From Vibrio neptunius (GTDB lineage Bacteria; Pseudomonadota; Gammaproteobacteria; Enterobacterales; Vibrionaceae), in assembly GCA_019339365.1 (NCBI GenBank), contig CP079860.1:1674001-1738000 (forward strand): a stretch of DNA of 64,000 bases, written 5' to 3'. The notes beneath the pieces were generated by a model, which did not search any database, was not told the DNA's origin, and worked only from the letters and a program-made list of their open reading frames with translations. Shown piece by piece: positions 27,161 to 36,630 of the stretch. The translations under genes were made by a program, and so were the position numbers. The first letter of the stretch is position 1, and the number at the start of each line of letters is the position of its first letter.

Positions 27161-28924
27161 ATGAATATCAAGAACAAACTGTATTCATTAGGTGCAGTCG
27201 CTATTTTAGGGGTTGTCTCGTTACTTTTAACAACCTCTCATTTTGCCCAAACCACCAAGCAACTAAATAAAGCAAATTTACTCGTCGCTGAACTGGAAAT
27301 TCGTCTTCTTAATCTCAGGAGAAACGAAAAGGATTTTCTTCTCAGGATGGACATGAAATACCTTGATAAATTTAACAAGAATATGGACATCTTTCTTGAT
27401 CTCGAATCTGAACTCGCCCCTGTTCTAGAGGGTAATGATTTGCCTTCAAGCTCCCAGGTAAGGCAGGATATCGTCAGTTATCAAAACGGTTTTACCAATC
27501 TCGTCAATGCGTTCAATGCTCTAGGGCTCAAACCTGAAGTCAAAACCCTCGGTGCCTACAACACAGAGTTAAAGGCATTGAAACCGTCGTTGTCCAGCGA
27601 GCAGTTGGTTGACCTGTTCGAATTCGATAAGCATATTGCCAAAGGAGAGGTTCAAACCCAGTTACTTCCTAGCAACGCCAGCGAACTAATCGCTGCAGCG
27701 AATCAGGTTGTTGCTCAGAAGAAACTCATCGGCCTAAAGTATAACGAAGGCCTGCTCGGCGAAGCTCGTAGCCTCTCCCATGCGGTGGAGACACAGTTCA
27801 AAACCTTCGCAGCTGCACTCGACGAACAAAGTGAGACAACCAGAAAAGAGCTCACCTTGATTAAACAAGGGGTCAGTGTTGCTGTTATGGTCTTTATTCT
27901 CGGCTTTATTTTCCAAATTTCCCGATCAATAAACCAACAGGTCTCGGCCCTACTTTCCATTATTCAGGAGATCGCTCGCTCAAATAACGTTGCCCTCCGC
28001 GCTCAACTTTCAGGGAAAAATGAGCTCGTCGCGATCGGTAACTATTTCAACCGACTACTCGACAAACTAGAAGCGCTTATTTCTGGTACTCAATCCAAAT
28101 CTTCAGACTTGTCACAAAGCACTCAAAGTATGCACGACGAGCTGCAAAGTGTCATTGAGCAATTTCATGTTCAAGCTGATCACACCTCTACGATGGCAAC
28201 CTCGGTACAAGAAATGGTCGCGACCATTAATGAGATTTCCGAAAGCACAGCAGTCGCGGTTGAAGGCGTTCAGCAAGCGTCTGTCAATGCTCAGCATGGA
28301 CGAGAAGTTGTAGAAGAAACAGTTAAAAATATCAGCCAGTTATCGCAAATCCTATCAGACAGCCAAGGCTCTATCAGCTCATTGAACGATCACGTTGATA
28401 AAATTGGCGACGCGGTCAATATCATCCAAGGCATTGCAGAGCAAACTAACTTATTAGCACTAAACGCGGCGATAGAGGCGGCACGCGCGGGTGAACAAGG
28501 GCGAGGTTTTGCGGTTGTTGCCGACGAAGTTCGAGCGCTTGCCAGCAGAACGCATCAATCGACGGAGGAGATCACAAAAGTTGTGACAGCCATTCAAACG
28601 CAAATGGCGACGGTAGTGACCAATATTGATCAATGTAACGATCAAGGCCAGCAAACACTTGGTGCTTCAGAAACACTGGATGAAAGTCTAGGTCAAATTA
28701 TTACCGACATGACGAATATTCAGGCGAACTCCGAACGGATTGCATCTGCGATTGAAGAGCAAGGCATCGTTATGAACCAGGTCAGCGAGTCTATCACTGA
28801 ACTGAATAGTATCTCGGAAGGGAACATGCACTCAGCGCAAAACTGCCTGACTGAAGTCGACAAAGTGTCTTTACAGGCAAGTGAGATGGACCAAGCTGTC
28901 GCCGAATTCCAAACATCTAAGTAG
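27161..28924 (+). CDS. Methyl-accepting chemotaxis protein
   Basis: This 587-residue membrane chemoreceptor has an N-terminal signal anchor (residues 8-28), a helical periplasmic ligand domain of about 200 residues with the [11 protein letters not shown] motif, and a second membrane segment near 244-262. A HAMP-like linker and a long cytoplasmic signalling domain follow, whose hairpin tip ([20 protein letters not shown]) contacts CheA/CheW. The LRRNEKDFL pattern recurs in helical-bimodular type sensors. The ligand is unknown. It is monocistronic and is closed by a strong terminator. Confidence 0.92.
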   Translation: MNIKNKLYSLGAVAILGVVSLLLTTSHFAQTTKQLNKANLLVAELEIRLLNLRRNEKDFLLRMDMKYLDKFNKNMDIFLDLESELAPVLEGNDLPSSSQVRQDIVSYQNGFTNLVNAFNALGLKPEVKTLGAYNTELKALKPSLSSEQLVDLFEFDKHIAKGEVQTQLLPSNASELIAAANQVVAQKKLIGLKYNEGLLGEARSLSHAVETQFKTFAAALDEQSETTRKELTLIKQGVSVAVMVFILGFIFQISRSINQQVSALLSIIQEIARSNNVALRAQLSGKNELVAIGNYFNRLLDKLEALISGTQSKSSDLSQSTQSMHDELQSVIEQFHVQADHTSTMATSVQEMVATINEISESTAVAVEGVQQASVNAQHGREVVEETVKNISQLSQILSDSQGSISSLNDHVDKIGDAVNIIQGIAEQTNLLALNAAIEAARAGEQGRGFAVVADEVRALASRTHQSTEEITKVVTAIQTQMATVVTNIDQCNDQGQQTLGASETLDESLGQIITDMTNIQANSERIASAIEEQGIVMNQVSESITELNSISEGNMHSAQNCLTEVDKVSLQASEMDQAVAEFQTSK

Positions 28925-28940
28925 AGTGAAATACGCAGTT

Positions 28941-28968
28941 AAAAAGCGCTTTATCTAAAGCGCTTTTT
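28941..28968. terminator. Bidirectional terminator between MCP and dsdC
   Basis: A 13 bp perfect stem AAAAAGCGCTTTA/TAAAGCGCTTTTT with a 2-base nominal loop serves the convergent MCP and LysR genes. Confidence 0.8.
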
Positions 28969-29908
28969 ATTTATACGTTTTCAGTTGGCCGCTCATCCAA
29001 TCCACAAAACACTTCTGCTTAGCGGACAAGGTACTTTGCACCGCAATAAGATAATAGTAATACCCCGATTTAATCATTCGCTCTGGGAACGGCATCATCA
29101 GGTTGCCTCGTTCTATCTCCTGTTTTACCAAGCTCCATCTCCCCATCGCGATTCCTGCCCCATGCTTAGCTGCGCTTACCGCCAAGGTCGACTGATCAAA
29201 TCCAATCGAACGACAATTTTTCAGTTCAAACTGAGTAAAATGTTCATGCCAATATTTCCATTCATCGAGCAAAGAATCAATGTGCCACGCCTGGTTATCA
29301 TGCAATAGGGTGCAATTCGAAAGATCTTGCGTTTCATTATTTAAAGCATATTGCGAAGCATAATTTGGCGAGCATACAGGAACCATATGCTCTTCATTCA
29401 ATTTTAGGCTCCAATTGGTATCAGGGGTGACATTGCTATAGTAAATAGCCAGATCAATGCCATGTCGATTTAAATCAAGTGTGTCGTTACCCGTGATCAA
29501 TTTGAGGTCGATTGATGGGTAATGCTCACTGAAATCACATAGCCTTGGAACCAACCAGTCATGTGCAAACGATGGCCTAGAATACACAGTTAAACCACCC
29601 GATATATGACCGTTTTTTACCTGTTCGATGCTGTTATTAAGTTGCGACAAGGCTAACGTCACGGACATAAACAACTGCTCCCCATCAGAAGTCAGAGTCA
29701 CCTTACGATGTTGACGTTCAAACAATTGAAGCTTTAGCTCATTCTCTAACTTGCTTATCTGATGAGACACCGCACTAGGGGTTAAACAAAGTTCATGTGC
29801 TGCCAAAGCGAAAGAACCCATACGAGCAGCGACCTCAAATGTATAAAGCTTTGAGAGCTGGAGAGCATTTAACTGAGTATTGAGGCGTGTGCTTATATCA
29901 ATTTTCAT
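28967..29908 (-). CDS. dsdC: LysR-family regulator of D-serine deaminase, DsdC-like
   Basis: The 313-residue LysR-type regulator has an N-terminal winged helix (SKLYTFEVAARMGSFALAAHELCLTPSAVSHQISKLE, about residues 19-53) and a substrate-binding domain to the end. The GcvA/DsdC-subgroup sequence and its position divergent from dsdA, 172 bp apart, match E. coli dsdC, where D-serine binding activates dsdA. The dsdX permease gene found between them in E. coli is absent here. Confidence 0.85.
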   Translation of the reverse strand: MKIDISTRLNTQLNALQLSKLYTFEVAARMGSFALAAHELCLTPSAVSHQISKLENELKLQLFERQHRKVTLTSDGEQLFMSVTLALSQLNNSIEQVKNGHISGGLTVYSRPSFAHDWLVPRLCDFSEHYPSIDLKLITGNDTLDLNRHGIDLAIYYSNVTPDTNWSLKLNEEHMVPVCSPNYASQYALNNETQDLSNCTLLHDNQAWHIDSLLDEWKYWHEHFTQFELKNCRSIGFDQSTLAVSAAKHGAGIAMGRWSLVKQEIERGNLMMPFPERMIKSGYYYYLIAVQSTLSAKQKCFVDWMSGQLKTYK

Positions 29909-30080
29909 TGCTTTAGGTTGATTTCGCTATACGTGAACAAATTTATCTTAAACCAACTCAATCTAGAACTCTCCCTTAATTTGAGTGAAACTGATTCATC
30001 TATAAGTGAGAATTGATCATTTGCCAGAGTTGCTGAACAAAGGTTTAATCAAACCATCACCTTTAAGCCGATGAAAGACT

Positions 30081-31388
30081 ATGCGCCATCTAATAAAACA
30101 GTACCCTCTCATTGATACCCTTACTCAATTGGTAGAAACGAGCTGGTTTAATCCCTCCGTAACGACAACTCACATTGCCCTCCCATATGTAGGGCTGGGC
30201 AAAGCGGATACCGATGACGCCTCCGCACGCTTGAAACGTTTTGCGCCTTTCTTGGCTCACGTATTCCCTCAAACCAAAGACAGCAATGGCATTATTGAAT
30301 CACCCATTCGTGAGATTTCTTCTATGAAATCAGCGTTGGAGGCCGAGTACCAAACCAACATTGCGGGTCAGTTGATGCTCAAAATGGATAGCCAACTACC
30401 TATTTCCGGTTCTATTAAAGCGCGCGGTGGGATTTATGAAGTGCTGACCCACGCAGAAAAACTGGCGTTTCAACATGGGCTGCTGAACGAGGACGACAAT
30501 TATATAAATCTGAATAGACCTGAACTAAGAACCTTCTTCTCGCAATTTAGCATCGCTGTTGGGTCAACAGGTAATCTCGGGCTGTCTATTGGTATTATGA
30601 GCGCAAAACTTGGCTTTAATGTCACTGTGCACATGTCATCAGATGCCAGAGAGTGGAAAAAGGCCAAACTCCGTCAACATGGTGTCATCGTTCGAGAGTA
30701 TGACAGTGATTATGGTGTCGCCGTTGAGCAAGGGCGTCTTGACGCAGAACAAGACCCGAACTGCTTTTTTATTGACGATGAGAACTCAAAAACGCTTTTT
30801 CTCGGTTATTCGGTGGCTGGAGAGAGAGTCAAAGCGCAGTTTGAAGAGATGAACATTCTAGTGGATGAAGAGCACCCTCTTTTTGTTTATTTACCTTGTG
30901 GGGTTGGTGGCGGCCCAGGAGGCGTTGCTTTTGGATTGAAACTCGCTTTTGGCGATCACGTACATTGTCTTTTTGCTGAGCCAACACATTCACCATGTAT
31001 GATGTTGGGCGTTCACACAGGTTTGCATGATGAAATTTCAGTTCAGGATATTGGACTGGATAACGTCACGGCAGCAGATGGCCTAGCGGTTGGCCGAGCA
31101 TCCGGTTTTGTAGGTAGAGCAATGGAACGAATGATAGATGGCTATTACACGGTGTCAGATGAAACCCTGTTCGCTCACCTTAAAAAACTCAATCAAACAG
31201 AAAACATCAAACTTGAGCCCTCCGCATTAGCCGGAATGAAGGGGCCAATCATCGTCTCGCAAGATCACGAATACTTAGTTAGGCTTGGTCTATCCGACAC
31301 ACAGCTTGAAAACGCCACTCATCTAGTTTGGGCGACAGGTGGAGGAATGGTACCAAAAGAGGAAATGGACAAGTATCTGGCCAAATAA
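30081..31388 (+). CDS. dsdA: D-serine ammonia-lyase DsdA
   Basis: DsdA is a pyridoxal-phosphate enzyme that converts D-serine to pyruvate and ammonia, both a detoxification and a carbon/nitrogen source. The 435-residue protein carries the PLP lysine Lys113 in SGSIKARGG, the phosphate-binding [11 protein letters not shown], and the C-terminal glycine-rich [10 protein letters not shown]. It has no dsdX neighbour, so D-serine must enter by another transporter. From memory a dsdA gene is also present on V. cholerae chromosome II. Confidence 0.95.
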   Translation: MRHLIKQYPLIDTLTQLVETSWFNPSVTTTHIALPYVGLGKADTDDASARLKRFAPFLAHVFPQTKDSNGIIESPIREISSMKSALEAEYQTNIAGQLMLKMDSQLPISGSIKARGGIYEVLTHAEKLAFQHGLLNEDDNYINLNRPELRTFFSQFSIAVGSTGNLGLSIGIMSAKLGFNVTVHMSSDAREWKKAKLRQHGVIVREYDSDYGVAVEQGRLDAEQDPNCFFIDDENSKTLFLGYSVAGERVKAQFEEMNILVDEEHPLFVYLPCGVGGGPGGVAFGLKLAFGDHVHCLFAEPTHSPCMMLGVHTGLHDEISVQDIGLDNVTAADGLAVGRASGFVGRAMERMIDGYYTVSDETLFAHLKKLNQTENIKLEPSALAGMKGPIIVSQDHEYLVRLGLSDTQLENATHLVWATGGGMVPKEEMDKYLAK

Positions 31389-31632
31389 ACGACCAATGCC
31401 CTACTTTGTTGATAAGAAATAACGAGGGCTTGTTCAGCGACAACCAGTGGCGCTGTTAGGCCCTTCTGCCCCTAATTTTGCTCGACTAACAGAAATACCC
31501 CACCAGAACGTATGGATTAATCACGTTTCGTCTTAACACAGACCATTAGGTGAATGAAAAGGCTGATGCCAAATTGCCTAACGACCTTCTGGGTATGGTC
31601 CAAGAATTATCAGGAGAAAGGACCGCACTGTA

Positions 31633-32193
31633 TCAATCTGTTACGACCTCTACCTGAATATGGCCACCGATACGTTCAAGTAGATCATCACCAGAGTTCC
31701 AGGCGTAAACCAATTCAGGAACCTGACTACCACAAGGCGCTTTCCACAAACGCTCTTGAGCCAGTTGACCACCAATGTGGTTGTAAAACTCTACGGCTTG
31801 TTGATTGTCCTTAATCACTTCTAAATATACGCCGTTGTCAGGGAAGTGTTGCGCAATCCACTTTGCCATTTCTGCAATCAATTTGACCCCCAGCCCTCTT
31901 CCACGATAATTCTCGTCAATGTGTAAAGCGTCGATAATGGTGCCTTTTTCAAAGTCATGATTACCAAAAGCACAAATGAATCCACATAGCAGTCCGCCTT
32001 CTTCCAGCAAAAGAACATGCTGGTTAAAAGGAGGGTTGATCAGCCGTGTTTGCCAGATAGCGAGTCGTTCATCCATCACATCATGGTTAAGATAGTCAGG
32101 GGCCAGTAAGCCTTGATAGAATTTCTTCCAGCTTTGAGCGTGTAGAGAAGCAATGCGTTCGTAGTCGCTATATTCAGCTACTTTTAATTCCAT
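31633..32193 (-). CDS. GNAT-family N-acetyltransferase
   Basis: The 186-residue protein covers a complete acetyltransferase fold: N-terminal AEYSDYERIASLHAQSW, the acetyl-CoA loop ENYRGRGLGVKLIAEMAKW (about residues 92-112) and the C-terminal VIKDNQQAVEFYNHIGG. The substrate is unknown. The GGAACTATAA stretch before the ATG gives a moderate ribosome site. The 244 bp on its far side toward dsdA hold no recognisable gene; a small open frame there overlaps its 3' end on the other strand. Confidence 0.85.
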   Translation of the reverse strand: MELKVAEYSDYERIASLHAQSWKKFYQGLLAPDYLNHDVMDERLAIWQTRLINPPFNQHVLLLEEGGLLCGFICAFGNHDFEKGTIIDALHIDENYRGRGLGVKLIAEMAKWIAQHFPDNGVYLEVIKDNQQAVEFYNHIGGQLAQERLWKAPCGSQVPELVYAWNSGDDLLERIGGHIQVEVVTD

Positions 32194-32459
32194 TTATAGT
32201 TCCTTATTACTTCCTGTAAGGATTGCGTATCTCTTCATACTATAAAACATTTAACTAAAAGCCAATCATACTAAAGAAAATTCAACATTATTTGCCACGG
32301 CTGCTCTGATACTCACGCAATGATGCTTATTGACCATTCGGTTTATAACTTCTAGCCGATTTATCCTTCATTGATCTCACACCACACTTAACTTTCATTT
32401 GACTTACACATGTACGCTGATATTCTGGCGCACAACTGTTAGCTGAATGGATAATTGAC

Positions 32460-33586
32460 ATGTCTGTAAAGGAAAAGCCACCGCTAATATGGCTAAATGT
32501 TACGCTTTTTCTCTCTAGTTTTATCGTCGCCGTTGTCATTGCTCCTTGGTATGGCTTTGAATTCGGATACGAGGCGGAGCATTGGCTTTGGCTGCTGATC
32601 ACCTTTTCTTTTTGTAACCTTTCAATCACAGCGGGTTATCACCGCCTGTGGTCCCACAAAACATACGATGCCCATTGGTCTCTAAGATTACTTTTCGCTC
32701 TTGGTGGCGCATTTGCACTGCAAAACAGTGCGTTGCACTGGAGCTCTGATCACCGAGTTCATCACAAACATGTCGATAACAATGATAAAGACCCTTACTC
32801 TGCGAAACGTGGATTTTGGTTCTCCCACATTGGGTGGATGCTAAGACATTATAAGCCGGCCACTTATTCTGATTACGGCAACTGTCGCGATTTGCAGAAA
32901 GATAAAATCGTGATGTGGCAACATAAATACTACTTGCTACTAGCCATAGTGATGAACATTGGCCTCCCCTATTGCTCGGTGTGATTTATCAGGATATATG
33001 GGGAATGCTGCTTATGGTGTGTGTGGTTCGCTTAGTGCTGAGTCACCATTCGACATTTTTTATCAACTCACTCGCCCACATCTGGGGTTCACAGCCTTAC
33101 ACGGATAAAAATACGGCACGTGACAATGCCGTCCTAGCAGTATTCACTTTTGGTGAAGGTTACCATAACTATCATCATATCTTTGAGAACGATTATCGTA
33201 ACGGTATTCATTGGTGGCAATACGATCCAACCAAGTGGCTAATCAAATCTTGTTCGTGGCTTGGGCTGACGAGAAAGCTCCGCGTTACGCCAAAGATGAA
33301 GATTGAAAAAGCGATGGCAAAGCAAGCGTTAGCGAAAGCGTCTCTGAACGTGAGTAAGCTTCCCAATGCATCACTGCTTAACGAAACGTTAAACAAGGAA
33401 TTCGATGTGCTGATGAGTAAGATGTCAGACTATTATGAATTGAAGAAAGAAATCCTTGAGAGCAAGAAAAGCGATTTAGCAAAGAAGTATGAACATTCCG
33501 TGCTCAAAGTCCGCTACCATCAGATGAAGCAAGACTTCAAAGCACAACGACGAAGTTGGCAATTACTTGTTGCACGCTACGCGTAA
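32460..33586 (+). pseudogene. Fatty acid desaturase (acyl-CoA/acyl-lipid delta-9 type), frameshifted as sequenced
   Basis: This membrane di-iron desaturase inserts a double bond into membrane fatty acids. Histidine boxes are HRLWSHK, HRVHHKHV and EGYHNYHHIF, with four or so membrane segments. The frame changes inside a run of four C (32966-32969). One more C gives GLPLLLGVIYQDIWG and a complete 375-residue protein. A lysine-rich C-terminal extension (about 80 residues, partly coiled-coil) follows the desaturase core. All three histidine boxes survive, the last in the second frame, so the gene is functional if the indel is an artefact. Confidence 0.85.
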
Positions 33587-33590
33587 CATC

Positions 33591-33618
33591 AAAGCCACCT
33601 TTACTAGGTGGCTTTTTC
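33591..33618 (+). terminator. Terminator after the desaturase gene
   Basis: Stem AAAGCCACCT/AGGTGGCTTT (33591-33600 with 33606-33615) is followed by TTC; the T-run overlaps the stem. Confidence 0.8.
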
Positions 33619-34105
33619 ATTCGTAACAGTGCGAATTTCTATTATACCAATGCCAGACCAGTACTTACTGTTCACAAAAGCCGCTTTATGCTTGGCTAGC
33701 CAGCTGATAAACACACCACCATAAAATACTATTACAAATAGACAGGATCACTGTCGTTACTAATAGATGCTTAGCACTCATATTTCATACACAACAAACC
33801 ACGCTATTTACCAACGCGTTTATCCATCACTTACAAACTATTGGCGAGCATTATAAACTGTATGTCTTAAAAATGGGACAATATAAGAAAAAAAGATTCA
33901 TTTTGAGAGGGAGCTCTCTATAAAAACTCACATTTCTTAACCTCATGTCATTGATATATTTGACAAATAACTATAGAAAGTGAATTTATATCACAATTAA
34001 AAGCAACACAAATATCTATATTATTTATACCCTTCATAAAATGGATAATGTTATTTATATAATTATATCTACAAGAGATTGAAGCCAGTACATTCAATTT
34101 TAAAC
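33619..34105. other. Gene-free A+T-rich stretch
   Basis: About 490 bases lie between the desaturase terminator and the next terminator. The right half (33870-34090) is strongly A+T-rich. I see no open frame with a ribosome site and no clear promoter pair or repeat. Confidence 0.5.
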
Positions 34106-34140
34106 AAAAAAAACGGAAGTTGAACACTTCCGTTTTTTTT
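34106..34140. terminator. Strong bidirectional terminator
   Basis: A 13 bp stem AAAAAACGGAAGT/ACTTCCGTTTTTT with a 5-base loop and an eight-T tail. It is the terminator of the minus-strand binding-protein gene and reads well in both directions. Confidence 0.85.
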
Positions 34141-34158
34141 GTCAGTTTTAAGTATTAT

Positions 34159-34932
34159 TTATTTAATAAATTCATTGACTATCTGGTCAATTTCTCCACT
34201 CTCTTTCATCTCAGACAGTATCTTATGATATTGAGTTTTAAAGCCCTCTTTGTATGGGAACTGACTACCATCAGTAACTATACCCAAGAAACCCTGCTCA
34301 GAACTTATCGTAGCGCCTTCAACAACACTTTGACCGTCATACTTACCTTCGTTTTGTAGCTTTTTCAGTTCCCACTGGATTGAAAGCGCATCATTCATGT
34401 AGCAATCAACGCGTCCGGCAATGAGTTTAAGCAGGTTTTTAGGCGTACCTTTTGTTTCGTTGAGCTTGATTTTACCCGCCTTCACTGCGGCTCTGAATTC
34501 ATCGCCGCCCGCTGAGAAACCCGAATTGTTGCCTATCGTTAAACCCATGTAATCTCCTGGCCAATTGGGTTTCGGGCTACTTAACACCGATTTCTGGCAA
34601 ACCACAACCAGCTTTTCGTCAAGTATAGGCACATCGTATTCCATATAAGGACGCTGCTCTGGGCGTTTATATGGTGGATAAAGAGCAAAGATCTTGCCAC
34701 CTTCAATTTCTGATAGCCCTCTTTTCCATGGCACGCCTTTTATCGTCACATTGTAATCGGGCATTTTGGAAAAAATCCGTTCGAGAATAACGGTATAAAT
34801 GCCTGTTACTCTACCGCTTTCAACGTACGAATAAGGAGGATATGAATCGTCACCATACACAGTGACATCACTTTTTGCCAAGACCGAGGAGGAAGCCATA
34901 ACTGCGCACAGCAAAGTTAAGGTTTTTTTCAT
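34159..34932 (-). CDS. Periplasmic solute-binding protein, SBP_bac_3 type
   Basis: The 257-residue exported protein has signal peptide MKKTLTLLCAVMASSSVLA followed by VTVYGDDSYPPYSYVESGRVTGIYTVILE, the pattern of family-3 (polar amino acid type) binding proteins. There are no permease or ATPase genes next to it. In vibrios many such orphans feed sensor or transport systems elsewhere. The ligand is unknown. The start has a ribosome site GGAGTTATTACT. Confidence 0.85.
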   Translation of the reverse strand: MKKTLTLLCAVMASSSVLAKSDVTVYGDDSYPPYSYVESGRVTGIYTVILERIFSKMPDYNVTIKGVPWKRGLSEIEGGKIFALYPPYKRPEQRPYMEYDVPILDEKLVVVCQKSVLSSPKPNWPGDYMGLTIGNNSGFSAGGDEFRAAVKAGKIKLNETKGTPKNLLKLIAGRVDCYMNDALSIQWELKKLQNEGKYDGQSVVEGATISSEQGFLGIVTDGSQFPYKEGFKTQYHKILSEMKESGEIDQIVNEFIK

Positions 34933-35124
34933 AGTAATAACTCCAAAAACTGTTCAATCAGCATAACGTTGTTGCTATCGGTAAGTAATAGTTCAAGCCC
35001 CCGCTAAGTCAAGCCACAGTTAACGTGATAGATCTTTGCTTATGACAAGAAAAACAAAATAAGTCATTAATATTAAAAGCTTTAATGGAGATAATTAAGT
35101 ATTTAAAGACCAAATGTTGTGTAT

Positions 35125-35148
35125 CAAAAAGGAGCCTGAACGGCTCCT
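35125..35148 (-). terminator. Terminator of the GNAT-GFA-GFA operon
   Basis: Stem AGGAGCC/GGCTCCT (35130-35136 with 35142-35148) is followed on the minus strand by TTTTT. Confidence 0.7.
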
Positions 35149-35152
35149 AATA

Positions 35153-35566
35153 TCAAGGTTGTTTGTCAAAACACTGAATATGTTTTGGAATTTGAACCCA
35201 ATTCTGTTTTTCACTTAACCACAGATGTATCTCGGGCTCGAACATAGCACTATATTGTCGACCAACTGGCTTCAACTTCAACTTGATAGTAGCAGTATCA
35301 TCTGGGTTATAGTGATAAATACGATTACCGCATTGGCCACAGAATTTGGCAATATTTTTGTTGCCACTGTCCGCTATACGTTGCCACTCATTCAACTTTC
35401 CCTGAAATTCAATATCTTCAGTCTTAACAATAGCTGTAACGCTGTACGGGCTAGTCGATAATTTCTGGCACTCTTGGCAGTGACATGCAACAACTTTTAT
35501 CGGTGCTGCTTTAAGTTGATAGGAGAGTTGCCCACACTGGCAAGACGCTTTGATCGGAAATTCCAT
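35153..35566 (-). CDS. GFA-family protein (glutathione-dependent formaldehyde-activating fold), copy 2
   Basis: The 137-residue protein has the zinc-binding CENP-V/GFA fold: ASCQCGQLSYQL, then ACHCQECQKLSTSPYS, and later FCGQCGNRIYHYNP. These supply the seven-cysteine zinc sites of the family. Family members were named for a proposed formaldehyde-glutathione condensation, but most have no proven activity. It is the last gene of a three-gene run and starts 19 bp after the other GFA gene. Confidence 0.85.
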   Translation of the reverse strand: MEFPIKASCQCGQLSYQLKAAPIKVVACHCQECQKLSTSPYSVTAIVKTEDIEFQGKLNEWQRIADSGNKNIAKFCGQCGNRIYHYNPDDTATIKLKLKPVGRQYSAMFEPEIHLWLSEKQNWVQIPKHIQCFDKQP

Positions 35567-35585
35567 GATAACTCCTTACTAAGGT

Positions 35586-35981
35586 TCAACGATCCGCTGG
35601 ATGATTGACACCATCATAAGTGACAACGTCACCCAAATCATAAGGATTAACGCCTTCTAAACACCCTACATTGTAGCCATATTCCGTTGGGTCTGAGCGT
35701 CGTTGGTGGTGCGTGTAAATACCGCATTCAGAGCAAAAGTAGTGCTTAGCCGTTCCTGTATTAAATTGGTAAAGCTTAAGCAACGCTTGGCCTTTAAGTA
35801 TACGAATTCCGTCTAGTTTTACGGAAGCGACAATCGCCCCCTTTCTTCGGCAAATCGAACAGTCGCAGCGTCTTGGTTTATCGATCCCTTGTGGAAGGTG
35901 CAGCTCGATTTCAACACTTCCGCAGTGGCAGGTTGCTTTGTGGTATTCTTTGATTTGTGTTGTACCTACTTGCTTGATCAT
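35586..35981 (-). CDS. GFA-family protein, copy 1
   Basis: The 131-residue protein has the same fold as its neighbour: ATCHCGSVEIEL, CDCSICRRKGAIVAS and YFCSECGIYTHHQRRSDP. The two copies are clearly diverged, so this is not a recent tandem duplication. It starts 10 bp after the acetyltransferase gene, and the three are very likely one transcript. Function is unassigned. Confidence 0.85.
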   Translation of the reverse strand: MIKQVGTTQIKEYHKATCHCGSVEIELHLPQGIDKPRRCDCSICRRKGAIVASVKLDGIRILKGQALLKLYQFNTGTAKHYFCSECGIYTHHQRRSDPTEYGYNVGCLEGVNPYDLGDVVTYDGVNHPADR

Positions 35982-35991
35982 CCATTGCTCC

Positions 35992-36498
35992 TCAATTGAT
36001 TAGTAACTGATACTCAATACAGTCAATCGGCTTTCCGTGCATTTCCGCGTAATTGTTTACTACTTTCATTGGCCGAAATCCGTTAGCCGTTAATACCTTC
36101 TGTGACGCCAAGTTTTCAGTGGATGCGTAAGCTACCAACTTTTCAACGCCCATTTTTTCAACAACTCGAATAATGTTTGAGACGGCAAATTTCGCAACAC
36201 CACGGTTGGTGAAGGATTTCCCAACTCGATAGCCAATATGGGCAATTTTCCTGCGCTGGCTAATGTTAGAGACATTAACTCTGCCAAGAATCGCGCCGCT
36301 TTCATCAACGATTAACATTGGAACCAAAGTTTTCGCGGCAAACTCCAGTAGGAATACCTGAATGTGTTCTTTTACACCTTCAAGTGAATAGAAGTCTGTC
36401 TCACGCGGAGGGATATTGGCTTCAAACCATTCTCTGTTTTGAATCTCGAACTCAAGAAGTTTCTCAACATCACCTTCTTTGAGTAGCTCAAGCTGCAT
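35992..36498 (-). CDS. GNAT-family acetyltransferase, RimJ-like
   Basis: The 168-residue protein has acetyl-CoA motifs: IGYRVGKSFTNRGVAKFAVSNIIRV, then ASTENLASQKVLTANGFRPM. The ATG at 36498 is chosen because AAGGA precedes it and MQLELLKEGDVEKL matches family N-termini; a longer frame begins at 36543. It leads the GNAT-GFA-GFA run. Relatives acetylate ribosomal protein N-termini or antibiotics, but nothing here fixes the substrate. Confidence 0.85.
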   Translation of the reverse strand: MQLELLKEGDVEKLLEFEIQNREWFEANIPPRETDFYSLEGVKEHIQVFLLEFAAKTLVPMLIVDESGAILGRVNVSNISQRRKIAHIGYRVGKSFTNRGVAKFAVSNIIRVVEKMGVEKLVAYASTENLASQKVLTANGFRPMKVVNNYAEMHGKPIDCIEYQLLIN

Positions 36499-36589
36499 AT
36501 CAAGTCCTTTATGAATAATGCCCGCGATCAATATATCGCTCAAATACAGTTAGTCCTATGTTTATATTGATAATTTGTTAATCACGCAT

Positions 36590-36616
36590 AAAAAGAGCCG
36601 CATCTCTGCGGCTCTT
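36590..36616 (-). terminator. Terminator of rhlE
   Basis: Stem AAGAGCCGCA/TGCGGCTCTT (36593-36602 with 36607-36616) ends in a T-run on the minus strand. Confidence 0.8.
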
Positions 36617-36630
36617 AATAATTTGGCTAA

